Of a stretch of 64,000 bases of DNA, positions 54,079-63,813 are shown in pieces (within the stretch, counting starts at the first letter, position 1; each line of letters opens with the position of its first letter). The position numbers were made by a program, and so were the translations under genes. Where the stretch lies: NCBI GenBank assembly GCA_029880325.1, contig JAOUOP010000034.1:18611-82610 (forward strand), read 5' to 3'. The notes below the pieces were generated by a model, which was given only the letters and a program-made list of their open reading frames with translations, was not told the origin of the DNA and made no database searches. This DNA is from Myxococcales bacterium. Its GTDB lineage: Bacteria; Myxococcota_A; Polyangia; Polyangiales; JAFGIB01.

Positions 54079-55017
54079 TCAGGCCGGTCCGGGGCCCGAG
54101 CCGGCCACGGCCGAGAAGCGCTCGGCCGCGAGCTCGAGCGCAGGCGACGCTTCGCCGAGCAGGTCCGCGATCGCACGTCGGACCGTCGGATGCTCGAGCC
54201 CAGAACGGAGAAAGAGCTCGTCGTACGACCGGCCCTGAATCTCCAGGAATGCCTCCCGTTGCTGCTCCGAGAGCGGGCGAGCACTCTGCTCGAACGCCGC
54301 AAGGTCGAGCCGGACCTGGGGACGGAAGCTCGCGGAGATCTCGTCCAGCATGGTCAGGTACTGCTCGAAGGCGCGCTCGCGCTGGTGTCGGGACGCTTCA
54401 CGCGCGAGCTTGCCGACAACCAGCGACAGGACTCGGACGCTCTGGCATTCCTCCCGCCAGTGTAGCTGCAAGAGACGTCGGAACGGCTCGTTCATGAGCC
54501 CGGCGCCGCGCATCGCGCGCAGGCTGTGCGGCTGCGCCGTGCACAAGAGGTGCAAGACGAGCACCCCTACCGCGAGGGTATCTCGCGTGAGGAATGGAGC
54601 CACCGCGTCGCCTGCGGGGCCGATGATCCCGAGTTCCGCATCGAAGCCGTGCTCGCACGCCTGGGCAAAGCGCGTGAAAGCCACGATGTGCTTGGCCGCT
54701 TGCTGCCCCACTCCCATCAGCGCGAGGAACTCCTCTTCATCGCGGTGGAGGCTCCTCGATGCCTCCAGCATCACGAAGGGCAAGACGAATCTCTCACCCA
54801 AGGACCAGATGCCCAGGTAGGCGTGCGCGCGGATCTGGTTCAGCACCAACCGCTCGTCATCGTCGAGGAAGTCCAGGGCGCGCGCATGGACCAGCGCTTC
54901 GGGCAAAAGTGGACGACTGAAGTCGAGGTCGATCAACCCGGCCGTGGCTTCGTCGAGACTCCAACGTGCCTGCTCGGCGTCGCGTAGGAGCGTCGAGAAG
55001 CTTGGAAAACCGGCCAT
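54079..55017 (-). CDS. All-helical protein, possibly ferritin-like di-iron fold
   Basis: 312 aa, almost entirely predicted helix. Pairs of metal-ligand-like segments occur: FVMLEASRSLHRDEEEFLAL and, later, LLQLHWREECQSVRV. This spacing recalls AurF-type di-iron oxygenases or rubrerythrin-like folds. The resemblance is weak and the family is not identified. It is divergent from the Ser/Thr kinase gene (42 nt apart), so the two may share control. Confidence 0.55.
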   Translation of the reverse strand: MAGFPSFSTLLRDAEQARWSLDEATAGLIDLDFSRPLLPEALVHARALDFLDDDERLVLNQIRAHAYLGIWSLGERFVLPFVMLEASRSLHRDEEEFLALMGVGQQAAKHIVAFTRFAQACEHGFDAELGIIGPAGDAVAPFLTRDTLAVGVLVLHLLCTAQPHSLRAMRGAGLMNEPFRRLLQLHWREECQSVRVLSLVVGKLAREASRHQRERAFEQYLTMLDEISASFRPQVRLDLAAFEQSARPLSEQQREAFLEIQGRSYDELFLRSGLEHPTVRRAIADLLGEASPALELAAERFSAVAGSGPGPA

Positions 55018-55059
55018 TCCCGTCGATAGTACACGATAACAGCGAAGGAAGCGCCGGAA

Positions 55060-56652
55060 GTGACAGGTCCGTTCCGAGGCAAAATCCAGCAACACCGTAG
55101 CCCGAAGGACGACCTCGAGCTCGAGGTCGCGCGCGGCGCCATCGCGTCGGCGCTGTTCCCGGCGCTCGCGACCCCACCGGCGGTTGTGGGCCGCTACGAG
55201 CTGCGAGCGCGGATCGGCGCGGGCGGGATGGGCATCGTATTCGCCGCGCACGACCCGACTCTCCAGCGCGACCTGGCAGTGAAGTTGTTGCATCCGGCCC
55301 GCAGGGACGTGCAAGACAACAATCAGGCCCTGCTGAAGGAGGCGCAGAACACCGCGCGTCTGGTTCATCCCTGCGTAGTCACGGTGTTCGACGCGGGGCT
55401 GCACGAGGGGCGGCTCTTCGTCGCGATGGAGCTGGTCAGCGGCCAGTCCATGGCCGAGTGGTTCGCGACGCGCCCGCCATGGCGGCAAGCCGTCGCCGCC
55501 CTGGCGCAAGCCGCGCGCGGAATCGAAGCCGCGCACGCGGAGGGCATCATCCATCGCGACTTCAAGCCAGGCAACGTACTGCTCGGCGACAACGGTCGGG
55601 TGTGCGTCACGGACTTCGGCCTGGCACGCGAGATCGGCGAACCGGATATTGGCAGCCATGCCCTGCCCCAGGGGCCCGCGGACGAGAACTCGCGGGTGCA
55701 CACGAGGGCGGGCGAGGTCGCGGGAACGCCCGCTTACATGGCTCCCGAGCAGTACCTGGGGATGGCACAGGACGAGCGCACCGATCAGTTCGCGTTCTGC
55801 GTCACACTCTATGAAGCGCTCTGGGGTCGAAGGCCGTTCGAGGCGCCCACGGTTCGGGAGCTGAGGGAGATCGCGCTCACCCAGGAGCCACCGTTTCCGG
55901 CGTTGCCCGAGCTTCCGCGCGAGCTCGTCAGTGCGGTCTCTCGTGGGATGAGCAAGCAGCGCCAGGATCGCTTCGCGAGCATGGGCGAACTCGCGGGTCT
56001 GCTGGAGGCCCTCACGACCGACGTCGACCTGCGCGCCGCGTTGGGCGCGCCGCCAGCCGCACCGCCGGATGCGCCCCGCGAATCGATGTATCAGTCGTAC
56101 ATCCGCGCGCTGCCCGACGGTCTCGACACGGCGCCCGAAGCGCAGATCCCGACGCGGGTCACGAGGCTAATCCTGGCACAGAAGCCGCCCTGGAACCCGC
56201 CGCCAGAGCTCGCCCCCATCCTCGGCGCGCTTCAGACGGAGGACTCCATCTCCCAGGTGAAGACCCGCGCGCTGGTCTGTGCATTCTACGACGAGCACTT
56301 CCGCTCGCTCGCGGAGTACGAGGCCTTCATGGAGCCGGTGGCGGCGGGCATCATGCGGGTGGTGTTCGGCGTGCACGTCTGCCCAGAGCCCTCCTCCCCC
56401 CGCTACCTCGACGTATTGCTGTCCGTCTACAACAACGCCACGCCGGGCATGGTGATGCAGGCGGTCGAGCGAAACCCTTGGTCTGCACGGATTCGAGTCG
56501 ATCATCCTGCATGGACCGTCAACGACGTGCACCTCACGGCCATCCGTGCCGTCTTGCGCGCGGCGTTCCTCGTCAGCGGCAGTCGCCTCGCCGAAGTGAC
56601 GATCTCGTCGCGCGCCGACGACCACTTCGAGCTGCTGGCTCGATGGCGCTGA
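55060..56652 (+). CDS. Hanks-type Ser/Thr protein kinase with unknown C-terminal domain
   Basis: 530 aa from a GTG. The kinase domain (about 45-310) is intact: G-loop GAGGMGIVF, Lys in LAVKLL, IIHRDFKPGNVLL, TDFGLA and MAPEQ. The last 180 residues form an alpha/beta domain (SYIRALPDGLDTAPEAQ; YLDVLLSVYNNATPGMVMQ; AFLVSGSRLAEVTISS) that I do not recognise. There is no membrane segment, so it is cytoplasmic. It is followed by family A copy 2. Confidence 0.9.
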   Translation: MTGPFRGKIQQHRSPKDDLELEVARGAIASALFPALATPPAVVGRYELRARIGAGGMGIVFAAHDPTLQRDLAVKLLHPARRDVQDNNQALLKEAQNTARLVHPCVVTVFDAGLHEGRLFVAMELVSGQSMAEWFATRPPWRQAVAALAQAARGIEAAHAEGIIHRDFKPGNVLLGDNGRVCVTDFGLAREIGEPDIGSHALPQGPADENSRVHTRAGEVAGTPAYMAPEQYLGMAQDERTDQFAFCVTLYEALWGRRPFEAPTVRELREIALTQEPPFPALPELPRELVSAVSRGMSKQRQDRFASMGELAGLLEALTTDVDLRAALGAPPAAPPDAPRESMYQSYIRALPDGLDTAPEAQIPTRVTRLILAQKPPWNPPPELAPILGALQTEDSISQVKTRALVCAFYDEHFRSLAEYEAFMEPVAAGIMRVVFGVHVCPEPSSPRYLDVLLSVYNNATPGMVMQAVERNPWSARIRVDHPAWTVNDVHLTAIRAVLRAAFLVSGSRLAEVTISSRADDHFELLARWR

Positions 56653-56676
56653 ACCCCGGACATCCCCCGCGCCTTA

Positions 56677-56854
56677 GGGTCCGCAAAAGAATAACTTCCC
56701 CCATCGGTGCGTGACGGCGGAGTGCGATCGGGACGGCGCCCGGAGAAGAATCCGCAGTCGTACTGTAGGTACATCGAGGAATTCTTCGAGGACGCACGGC
56801 CCGAGCGTGCCCGCCGGTGCGTGCCAATGGGGGAAGTTATTCTTTCGCGGACCC
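56677..56854. repeat. Long-hairpin repeat element, family A copy 2 (178 bp)
   Basis: Same length as copy 1 (3668-3845). The arms pair with two mismatches (29 of 31). The interior differs from copy 1 at 7 of 116 positions without indels. Four arm base pairs differ from copy 1 at both partners, so pairing is kept. The flanks read TTA on both sides (56674-56676 and 56855-56857), a possible 3-bp target duplication. It also lies between convergent genes. Confidence 0.85.
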
Positions 56855-56863
56855 TTACACCTC

Positions 56864-58030
56864 TCACGGAGCGCCTTCGGCCCCACCGGTCGTCGGCAGC
56901 GGCGCACGGCGCGGCAAGCCTTGAGCGAGCAGCGCGGCGTGCAAGCGCATGCGTGCCGCCTGCAGGGGGCTGAAGCGCGGCCCCTCGAGGTCGGCGGGGG
57001 GCGCGGTCATCAGGGTGTCGGCGTTGGTATCGGGGAGCCTATCGCGCTGCCCGTCGGCATCCTCCGGGTGGTACAGGCCCAGGAAGTGGCCGAGCTCGTG
57101 TGCCACGAGCCTGGCCTGGGCGTCGACGGAGCGGCGCGTGACCGAGCCGCCGCTCCCGCCGCAGCCCAGGTGGCGGAGGTAGACGGCCGCACCCGGGCTT
57201 CCGAGTGCGGGAACACGCGGCACGAAGCCTTCAAGGGGCACACGGTTTCCGAGCAGCGGATGAACATGCGCGAGGCAACCGGCGAAGGCGATGTTCACGG
57301 CTTGCTCGTTCACCGCCAGTGAGGGAAGCACTTCGGGGGTTCCCTCGAACCATTCGAGCGGCGCGTCGAGCGCAGCGTGCGCGGACGAGCGCACAAGCGC
57401 GACCTCGAGCCCCGCACCCACCAGCAGCTCGCCCACAGCTGCTGCCAGACGCTCCGCATCCTGCGGTGCCGCCCACGGCGATGCAGCGCCATGAAGAAAG
57501 GCGAGCGGCAACGGTTCGACCTCACGCGCGACCGGAAGCGCTCTCGCCCACAGGCGCAAGGACGCGGGCTCGCCGGGCGGGAGCTTCGTGAGGGTCTCGC
57601 AGTCGACGCGACCGAAGCGCAGGGTGGCGTCCAGGTCCTCCGGCTCGATGGGATCGTGAACGACGAGCCCGGAGCCCGCGATGACGGAAAAGCGCTCGGC
57701 GCAGCGCGTGCAGGAGACGCCGCGTTCCAGGTCGGAGACCCAGACCCGCGCGGCCTCGCCTTCGAAAGCGCCCGTCTCGAGCCGAGCCACCTGGGCGCAG
57801 CCAGCGACCTCCACGTAGAGCGCGAAGCCGCGGCCGCCGCCGGGGATGGTGATCGGCATGGAGAGCTGCGCTCCGTCTTCCTCTGCCACGAAATCGAAGG
57901 CACCCGCAGCCATCCAGGGCTCGGCGTCCAGCGCGTCCAGTTCGGGCAGCTCCCCCCCGCCGCACGCGGCGAGGAACGCAAGCGCCGCGATGACAACAGC
58001 AGTCAGGGCCCGGGCGCCGCCGGCGCTCAC
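56864..58030 (-). CDS. Secreted metzincin-type metalloprotease (lipoprotein)
   Basis: 388 aa. The GTG overlaps the TGA of the upstream gene (GTGA). The lipobox is FLAAC (Cys23). The zinc site HELGHFLGLYH (His311, Glu312, His315, His321) and a downstream Met-turn candidate DTLMTAP define a metzincin. The Cys pair CTRC, and CETL and CLAH segments, suggest disulfides. Third gene of a tightly coupled operon; it may process the two upstream products or an external target. Confidence 0.82.
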   Translation of the reverse strand: MSAGGARALTAVVIAALAFLAACGGGELPELDALDAEPWMAAGAFDFVAEEDGAQLSMPITIPGGGRGFALYVEVAGCAQVARLETGAFEGEAARVWVSDLERGVSCTRCAERFSVIAGSGLVVHDPIEPEDLDATLRFGRVDCETLTKLPPGEPASLRLWARALPVAREVEPLPLAFLHGAASPWAAPQDAERLAAAVGELLVGAGLEVALVRSSAHAALDAPLEWFEGTPEVLPSLAVNEQAVNIAFAGCLAHVHPLLGNRVPLEGFVPRVPALGSPGAAVYLRHLGCGGSGGSVTRRSVDAQARLVAHELGHFLGLYHPEDADGQRDRLPDTNADTLMTAPPADLEGPRFSPLQAARMRLHAALLAQGLPRRAPLPTTGGAEGAP

Positions 58031-59802
58031 CGCTTCAGCTCCGCGACCGTGACGTAGCGGCCGATCACCTGCCGCAGCTGGCTCGAGGGTTCGGCGTGAA
58101 AGTGGGCGGCCAGGGCTGCGCGCGCCTGCGCCGAGTCGGAGGCGCCGAGCCACTCGATGAGCCCCTTGCGTACGGCGCTCGCATCGGAGGTCTGCGCGAG
58201 CTTTTGCCCTGCCCAGACGACGTCTTCCTCGCTGGGCGCGCCCAGCTCGATCAAGGCGCGCGCCATGGCGGCGGCGACAGCTGCCGACGTCTCGGATTCG
58301 AAGGCGCGTTTGAGGGGCGCCACGGCCGGCCGCCCCATGCGCCGTAGCGCCGAAGCCGCGGTCGCGCGCACGGCGGGCTCCGCGTCGCCGAGGCGCTCGG
58401 CCGCGAGCCCCAACAGCTCCGGGTCACCCGTATTGCCGATCGCCTGGAGCGCCACACGGGTCGCCTCCGGCCCATCGGCAGCCAGAAGCTCTGCCTCGAG
58501 CTGGTCGCGCACGTAGGACTTCACTTCGGGTGAAGCCTCGACGCCCATCGCGCCGAGTGCCAGGAGCGCCGCGGAGGAAACACGCGGCTCGTCGTCTTGC
58601 CGGTACAGCGAAAGCAGGGCCTCGCCGTCGGCGACCACGGCGTTGCCGGCGCTCGCAAGGGCGGAGGCCGCGCGGACCCGGTCATGGTCCCGTGGCGCCG
58701 AAAGCAGCGAAAGCAGCGCGCGCTTCGCCGTCTTCGTACCGGCCAGCTCCAGCGCCCAAAACACGGACGCCCGCCCTGTCTCATCGAGCGCTTGCCGGTC
58801 GAGCAGCGCGCGCAGCTCAGCCACCAGCTCGGGTCGGGCCACGAGCAGGCCCGCCATGGTCCGCGCATCGCGCACGGTCCAGTCCGACAGGCGCCCTGCC
58901 AGCGTCTGGTAAGCGCGGGCGAGCGCCGCCGGGTCCGCGGGGGCCTCTGGTAGCCGGACCCCCTTCGCTGACGCGCCCGGGTCGTAGCGTGCCAGGGCGT
59001 CCGAGGCGCGCGGCTCCGCGAAGCGATCGTCGGTGTCGCGAACCAGGGTCGAGCGTTGCTCTAGATCGGCGCGTAGCTCATCGCCCACCGTGATGCGAAG
59101 CCGCTCGTGAACCGTGGACGAGATGAGACCGCGCGCATCAAAGCGGGCCGATGCCTCGGCCATGGGCAGGCTCACGCTCATCCCGAATGCCTCGAGCCCC
59201 TGGGAATCGTAGTAGAGCTTACGGCGCTGCACCTCGTCTCCGCTCCGAAGGTAGCGCGCCCGGTGGCGCCCCACGCCGTCGGTTTGGTCCGCCTCCCAGC
59301 TAGCACCTGGCTGCAATACGTGCTCGTGCAGAGACAGCAAGCCCGACACCATCAGGCCCGCAGAAGCCGACCAGGCCGCTGGCAAGCGCAGCGCCTGGAT
59401 CCGGCAGTCGCGCCCGACGTCGAGCTCGAAGCCCGCCTCCAGCGAATGGCTGACCCGGTCCTCGGGATCGCTCAGCTGCTGCTGCAGCTCGACCTGCGAC
59501 AACCCGGCGCGCAGCGTGCTGCGGTCCGGCTGGGCGTCCACGACCCGGAGACTCAGCACCGCCGAGAAGCGATCGGTCGGCGCGCCCGCCTCCTCAGGGG
59601 CCGAGACCTCCGAGTGCAGGGCGTAGGTCCGCACCTCACCCTCGGTGAAAGTGCATCCGAGATCGCGTGCAGCTGGCCGGTTCGCCGCGGCGTTCGAGTC
59701 GGTCGACGCAGGGTGGCTTGTCGCGGTTCGTAGCCCCGGCGTGGCCAGGGTCGCGTACGCCAAAAGGCACGCTGCCCCTCCGACCGCAAGCGCGGCCTTC
59801 AC
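58027..59802 (-). CDS. Exported HEAT-repeat protein with vitellogenin-N-like layout
   Basis: 591 aa from a GTG overlapping the upstream TGA (GTGA). An N-terminal export signal (AALAVGGAACLLAYATLA) is followed by about 230 residues of beta-rich sequence (GEVRTYALHSEVSA; SLRVVDAQPDRSTLRAGLSQ; KLYYDSQGLEAFGMSVSL). Then comes a helical HEAT array (about 300-590; RASVFWALELAGTKTAKRAL and further repeats). A beta barrel followed by a helical array resembles the N-sheet plus alpha-helical domain of eukaryotic large lipid-transfer proteins. This is an architectural inference. Confidence 0.65.
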   Translation of the reverse strand: MKAALAVGGAACLLAYATLATPGLRTATSHPASTDSNAAANRPAARDLGCTFTEGEVRTYALHSEVSAPEEAGAPTDRFSAVLSLRVVDAQPDRSTLRAGLSQVELQQQLSDPEDRVSHSLEAGFELDVGRDCRIQALRLPAAWSASAGLMVSGLLSLHEHVLQPGASWEADQTDGVGRHRARYLRSGDEVQRRKLYYDSQGLEAFGMSVSLPMAEASARFDARGLISSTVHERLRITVGDELRADLEQRSTLVRDTDDRFAEPRASDALARYDPGASAKGVRLPEAPADPAALARAYQTLAGRLSDWTVRDARTMAGLLVARPELVAELRALLDRQALDETGRASVFWALELAGTKTAKRALLSLLSAPRDHDRVRAASALASAGNAVVADGEALLSLYRQDDEPRVSSAALLALGAMGVEASPEVKSYVRDQLEAELLAADGPEATRVALQAIGNTGDPELLGLAAERLGDAEPAVRATAASALRRMGRPAVAPLKRAFESETSAAVAAAMARALIELGAPSEEDVVWAGQKLAQTSDASAVRKGLIEWLGASDSAQARAALAAHFHAEPSSQLRQVIGRYVTVAELKR

Positions 59803-62015
59803 TGGCCGACAACCTGCGCGCCGGGTAGCACGCGAGAAAAGAGTGCTTGGCGCATCTCCTGGGTCTGGAACGAGACGATGGTGACCGAACGGCTCACCTT
59901 CTTTCTGAAGAAGCGGATGGTTCCGACCAGCTTCAGCTCTCCGGCGAGTGGCAGGAAGGTCAAGTCCTGCCCGACCCCCGCGTGCACCAGGAACTGATCG
60001 GACGTGTCCTGGCCGAGGCTGAGCGAGCTTTGCAACGGGAGGCCGAAGCGAGCGATGGTCAGGTCCACGACGACTCCCGCCTTGACGACGCGCGCGTCGA
60101 CGCCGCCGAACGCCTCCGCAGTCAATGAGACGAACGGCTCGATCGTGGTGTCCAGCGTGATGCAGCGCTCGACCGCCGGCGCATCGGCCTCGACGGGCAC
60201 GGCTTCGGTGCACAGGCCCTCGCCCACGAAGAGCCCCAGTCCAGCCGTCGCGTTCAGGCCCGCCTGGCCGCCAGCGTGGAAATCGAAGGCGAGACCGACC
60301 GGGCCGAAGCCGAAGCGCCCCGCGAAGATCAGCTGACTGCGCGAGATGGTGAAGGGATCGTCCTCCTCGATGTCGGCGCCCACGCTGCGATTCGAGAACA
60401 CCTCGATGCCGAAGAGCGTGACGTTGCCGTCCTGAACTCCGTCGGGGATCTTGCGCTTCTTGCCGGAGGTGGCGGTGGCGGGGTCGCCCGAGCGACTGTT
60501 GGTAGGGTCCTCGTCGGGCACCTCCGTCCCGTCACCATCGAACGGCGCTTCGAGACTGCCGAAGGCGTTGAAGATCTGGATGTCGAAGCTCCTGCCGATC
60601 TTGCCCTTGAGCCGCAGCTCGGCCTGACCGAGCGCCGAGATCTTGTTGACGTCCAGGACGTTCTCGGTCTTGAACTCGGCCACGGCGCCAATGCGGCTGC
60701 CGCCGTGCGAAAAACGCGCAACCTGGGTGAGGCTGAGCGAGGCGGCGCCCGACTCCACAACGCCCGTGTCCTCGATCAGCATGACGTCGAGCGAGCGGCA
60801 CTCGCCCTCTTCCGGCACCGGCCGCAGCTGCTCGAAGTCCGTCGTGAAGCAGCCGCGGACGACGAACGTGTCCTCCTGTGCCCAGACGCCAGTGCCCGTG
60901 ACCGCCGCAAGGGTATCCCCCTCGAGGTGGAGGTCGTGGGTGAAGTCGTTGGGTGTGCCCGGTGTCAGCTCGTCGACCTGCACCTCGAGCGCGCGTTCGC
61001 TGCCCGTCCCCACGCTGAGCGGGAGCCAGTCTTGCCCGTCGGAGGCGGCGGAGATCTCGTAGCGGAGCCGCACCGTTCCGGGGAGATCGTCGAGGGTGTC
61101 GACGTCCTGCCGTCCGAAGGTCAAGCCATCGACGATCTCGGGCTCGGCTTGGGTCAGATCCTCTGGAAGCGCGTCCGGGTCCACGGCGGACTCGTAGGGG
61201 TGGCGCCCGTTCAGGAGCAGCCGCGTATGCACGCTCAGGGCGGGTCGCGGATCCTCGGGTCGCGCCGGATCGATCATCTGCCCAGGCGGGAGCTGCTGGG
61301 GCAGCACGGCCACCGACGACTCCGAGCTGAAGCCCACGAAGTCGACGTCAACCAGCGTCTCACCGTCCGCATCCGCAGGTCCAAAGGCCAGCTCCAGCTC
61401 GTGAACACAGCCCGGGTCCGGACCCTGGCAAGCCTTGTTGGCCGGCGAACTCGCGCTCGCTTCGTTCGTCAGCAGCGGCTCGGACGACACCGAGGTCTCT
61501 TCTTCGGGATCGATCTCGACGCGCAACGCGACCTTCTTGCCGATCAGCTCCGCGCACTCGGTGATGGGCCAGATCACGACCTCGTAGGTGTGCTCGGTAC
61601 CGTCGCCGACCAGCTCGAGGTCCAGCCCATTCGAGGAGCACGCGGTCGCCTCGCTGCTCGGATCGTCGGCGTCGACAAAGGAGACGAGGACCACGACATT
61701 CTCCGTGGCCTCTGAAGCGGGGTCGTCACTCTCGGCGGTGATGCCCAGCAGGACGGGGATGCGTTCGTTGATGAAGGAGGGCGCAGGCTTCAGATCCAAC
61801 TCCAGGCGTGTCACCTGGGCGCTCGCCAGCTTCGAGCCGGCATCTTCGCTGCCACATCCCAAAAGCCCCGGCCATACGAACGCGCAACAGAGCAAAACGC
61901 TGACACGGACTCGGATTGCGAGAACGGCGAAGGAGCGCTCGCCTGGCAGCGCCCGCGTCGGAGTTGGTCGGTCGCACGAGGAGGTCGTCGACCGGCGGTA
62001 TTTCGTGGTTTTCAT
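59799..62015 (-). CDS. Large exported lipoprotein of unknown function
   Basis: 738 aa. The ATG at 62015 is preceded by GAGGA. The lipobox is GLLGC (Cys54). The mature chain is acidic and beta-rich, with Ser/Glu/Asp linkers. A C-terminal half with amphipathic strands (FGPVGLAFDFHAGGQAGLNA; VVVDLTIARFGLPLQSSLSL; LAGELKLVGTIRFFRKKVSR) looks lipid- or membrane-facing. First gene of an operon with the HEAT-repeat protein and the metzincin; each overlap is GTGA. No family recognised. Confidence 0.7.
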   Translation of the reverse strand: MKTTKYRRSTTSSCDRPTPTRALPGERSFAVLAIRVRVSVLLCCAFVWPGLLGCGSEDAGSKLASAQVTRLELDLKPAPSFINERIPVLLGITAESDDPASEATENVVVLVSFVDADDPSSEATACSSNGLDLELVGDGTEHTYEVVIWPITECAELIGKKVALRVEIDPEEETSVSSEPLLTNEASASSPANKACQGPDPGCVHELELAFGPADADGETLVDVDFVGFSSESSVAVLPQQLPPGQMIDPARPEDPRPALSVHTRLLLNGRHPYESAVDPDALPEDLTQAEPEIVDGLTFGRQDVDTLDDLPGTVRLRYEISAASDGQDWLPLSVGTGSERALEVQVDELTPGTPNDFTHDLHLEGDTLAAVTGTGVWAQEDTFVVRGCFTTDFEQLRPVPEEGECRSLDVMLIEDTGVVESGAASLSLTQVARFSHGGSRIGAVAEFKTENVLDVNKISALGQAELRLKGKIGRSFDIQIFNAFGSLEAPFDGDGTEVPDEDPTNSRSGDPATATSGKKRKIPDGVQDGNVTLFGIEVFSNRSVGADIEEDDPFTISRSQLIFAGRFGFGPVGLAFDFHAGGQAGLNATAGLGLFVGEGLCTEAVPVEADAPAVERCITLDTTIEPFVSLTAEAFGGVDARVVKAGVVVDLTIARFGLPLQSSLSLGQDTSDQFLVHAGVGQDLTFLPLAGELKLVGTIRFFRKKVSRSVTIVSFQTQEMRQALFSRVLPGAQVVGQ

Positions 62016-62503
62016 GCGTCCTCAGAAGGTTCGGGCGGGTTTCGGTCGCGCGCGCAGGTGCGAATCGGACCCGTTGAGAAAGTTCGGTTCGGAGTGGGTA
62101 GACGCTGCCTTCGGCGCATCGATCACGGCGCGGGTGCTTTTCCGCTCCCGTGATCGCGAGCCCCGCTTCGAAGCTGTGTCGGGGAGTGGTGCCTCCTCGC
62201 AACTTGCCCGCGCGGCCAGCGAACGATCCGTCCGATCCACGCGAAAAAAAGGCCGTATCAAGCTACCTGTACGTCTTCACCGGGCTGGTTTGCGTCGGCG
62301 AAAGGACCCGCTCCCGAGTCCAGATCTTGGGATATGAGCCGTTGCACGTTACGCGGTTGCGGGAGTGCTCGGGCCAATCGGGTGGGGTGGCGGCCGCGGC
62401 ACCGCCGCCGGCGGCCGCCGCTTCGAGAGCCTCAACTTGCGTCGTAAGTGCTCGGAATTGCTTGAGCCCGATCCTGGCACGGGGCTTGCTCTACCCGCCG
62501 GGC
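62016..62503. other. 488-bp upstream region of the RAYT gene
   Basis: No supported gene. It contains an inverted repeat GATCACGG/CCGTGATC (62121-62128 with 62148-62155) that could be a REP-like hairpin or a terminator. It also holds the promoter region of the minus-strand lipoprotein operon. Confidence 0.4.
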
Positions 62504-63430
62504 ATGCCACTGGCCCGCTCCGTCCCGCCCGGCAAAACCTACATGTTGACCCGGCGCGTCACCCGACGGACCTGGCTGCCCCGGCCCGATGCGGACGGCC
62601 GTTCGCAACAGATCTACCTCTACACGCTGGCCTACAACGCCAGCAAGCACGGCATCCTCGTCCACAACCTCAGCCAGATGTCGTTGCATGATCACGAGAC
62701 CGTCACCGACGTCCTCCGCACGCTCCCGCTCTTTCTCGAAGGCTTCCATCGCGACCTGGCCCACGCCATGAAGTGCCACCGGAGTTGGCCTGGGGAGTTC
62801 TACGATAAGCACCAGACTTCGAGGGTGGAGCTTACCTGCCCCGCGGCCCTGAGGGAGAAAATGGCGTATGTCGCCGTCAATCCAACCGATTGTGGGGGAG
62901 TCTACGACTATGAGGCCTGGCCCGGGGTGACGGTGAAGTGCAACGAGATCGGCGAGAAGGTCTTCGTGGTCAAGCGGCCCGACGTGTACTTCGATGCCAA
63001 CAACAAGCACAAGAACTGGCCCGACGAGATCGGGCTACGCATCGTGATGCCCGAGATGCTGCTGCGCGAGTACGGCGGACTCAAGGAAGCGCAGCGAGCC
63101 CTGAAGTCGCGCTGCGAAGAGCTGGCCAGCGAAGCCCGCGCCAAGCGCCAAGCCCTCGGTCTCGGCTACGGCACGCCGACGCGTGCTGTGCAGGCCAAGT
63201 TCACGCGTCGGTCGAGCAGCCATGAGGTCCTCGGTGCGTTGAACCCGACCTTCGCCACCGGGGGTGATCCTGAGGCTGCCGAGCAGGCGCGAGAGGCTCG
63301 CGCGCAGTTCCTAAGCGAATACGCCCGCTGCATGGCGCTGTGGCGCGCCGGCGATCGGGACGTGATGTGGCCGCCGGGTACGTGGAAGATGCGCGTGCTG
63401 CATAAAGCCCGCTGCCACCCGCCTCCATAG
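62504..63430 (+). CDS. REP-associated tyrosine transposase (RAYT, Y1_Tnp superfamily)
   Basis: 308 aa from the ATG at 62504; the frame is open further upstream. Typical RAYT blocks: KTYMLTRRVTRRTWL (about 10-24), YTLAYNASKHGILVHNLSQM, a His-x-His pair in MSLHDHETVTDV, and KMAYVAVNPTDCGGVYDYEAW with the candidate catalytic Tyr. The His motif is HDH rather than the usual hydrophobic HUH, so activity is uncertain. A short GC hairpin (63453-63479) follows the stop. Confidence 0.82.
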   Translation: MPLARSVPPGKTYMLTRRVTRRTWLPRPDADGRSQQIYLYTLAYNASKHGILVHNLSQMSLHDHETVTDVLRTLPLFLEGFHRDLAHAMKCHRSWPGEFYDKHQTSRVELTCPAALREKMAYVAVNPTDCGGVYDYEAWPGVTVKCNEIGEKVFVVKRPDVYFDANNKHKNWPDEIGLRIVMPEMLLREYGGLKEAQRALKSRCEELASEARAKRQALGLGYGTPTRAVQAKFTRRSSSHEVLGALNPTFATGGDPEAAEQAREARAQFLSEYARCMALWRAGDRDVMWPPGTWKMRVLHKARCHPPP

Positions 63431-63813
63431 ATCGGACGCAGCTTCGGTGACGCGCGTGCCTGGTCCGAGCCCGGGCACGCATTGGTGCGTCTTGAGCCTG
63501 ATACGGAGTGTAAACTTGCAGGCTGAGTGCGTGTTGGAGCGCTGTTTTCCTGGCCCGCATGCCTCTCCAGCTCCCGCACTTCCCTCGCCGACAGCGTCAG
63601 TCGCCGCCACGCCCACCGATCCTGCCCCGACGCCCATGGACGGTTCTTCCGGGCTCTCGAGCGCGCGTAGCGCCCATGGCGCCGCCGCGAACCCAGATTC
63701 CGCACCGGCTCCCATGGAGGGAGATTTCTCGACACCAGTCCTCACCGTCGTAGGCGCCGAGGCGATCGCTACGATTTTGCGAAACTGGCTCGGGCACTGG
63801 CCGATAACAGGGT
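63431..63813. other. 383-bp gap between two RAYT genes
   Basis: No supported gene; an opposite-strand frame exists but is low in complexity and overlaps the transposase. It holds gcgtgcctgg/cccgggcacgc (63453-63479), a likely terminator or REP-like hairpin, and acgca/tgcgt immediately after it. Confidence 0.4.

Noticed and set aside
62150..62503. Upstream extension of the RAYT frame
   Set aside because: Low-complexity, no family similarity before the ATG at 62504.
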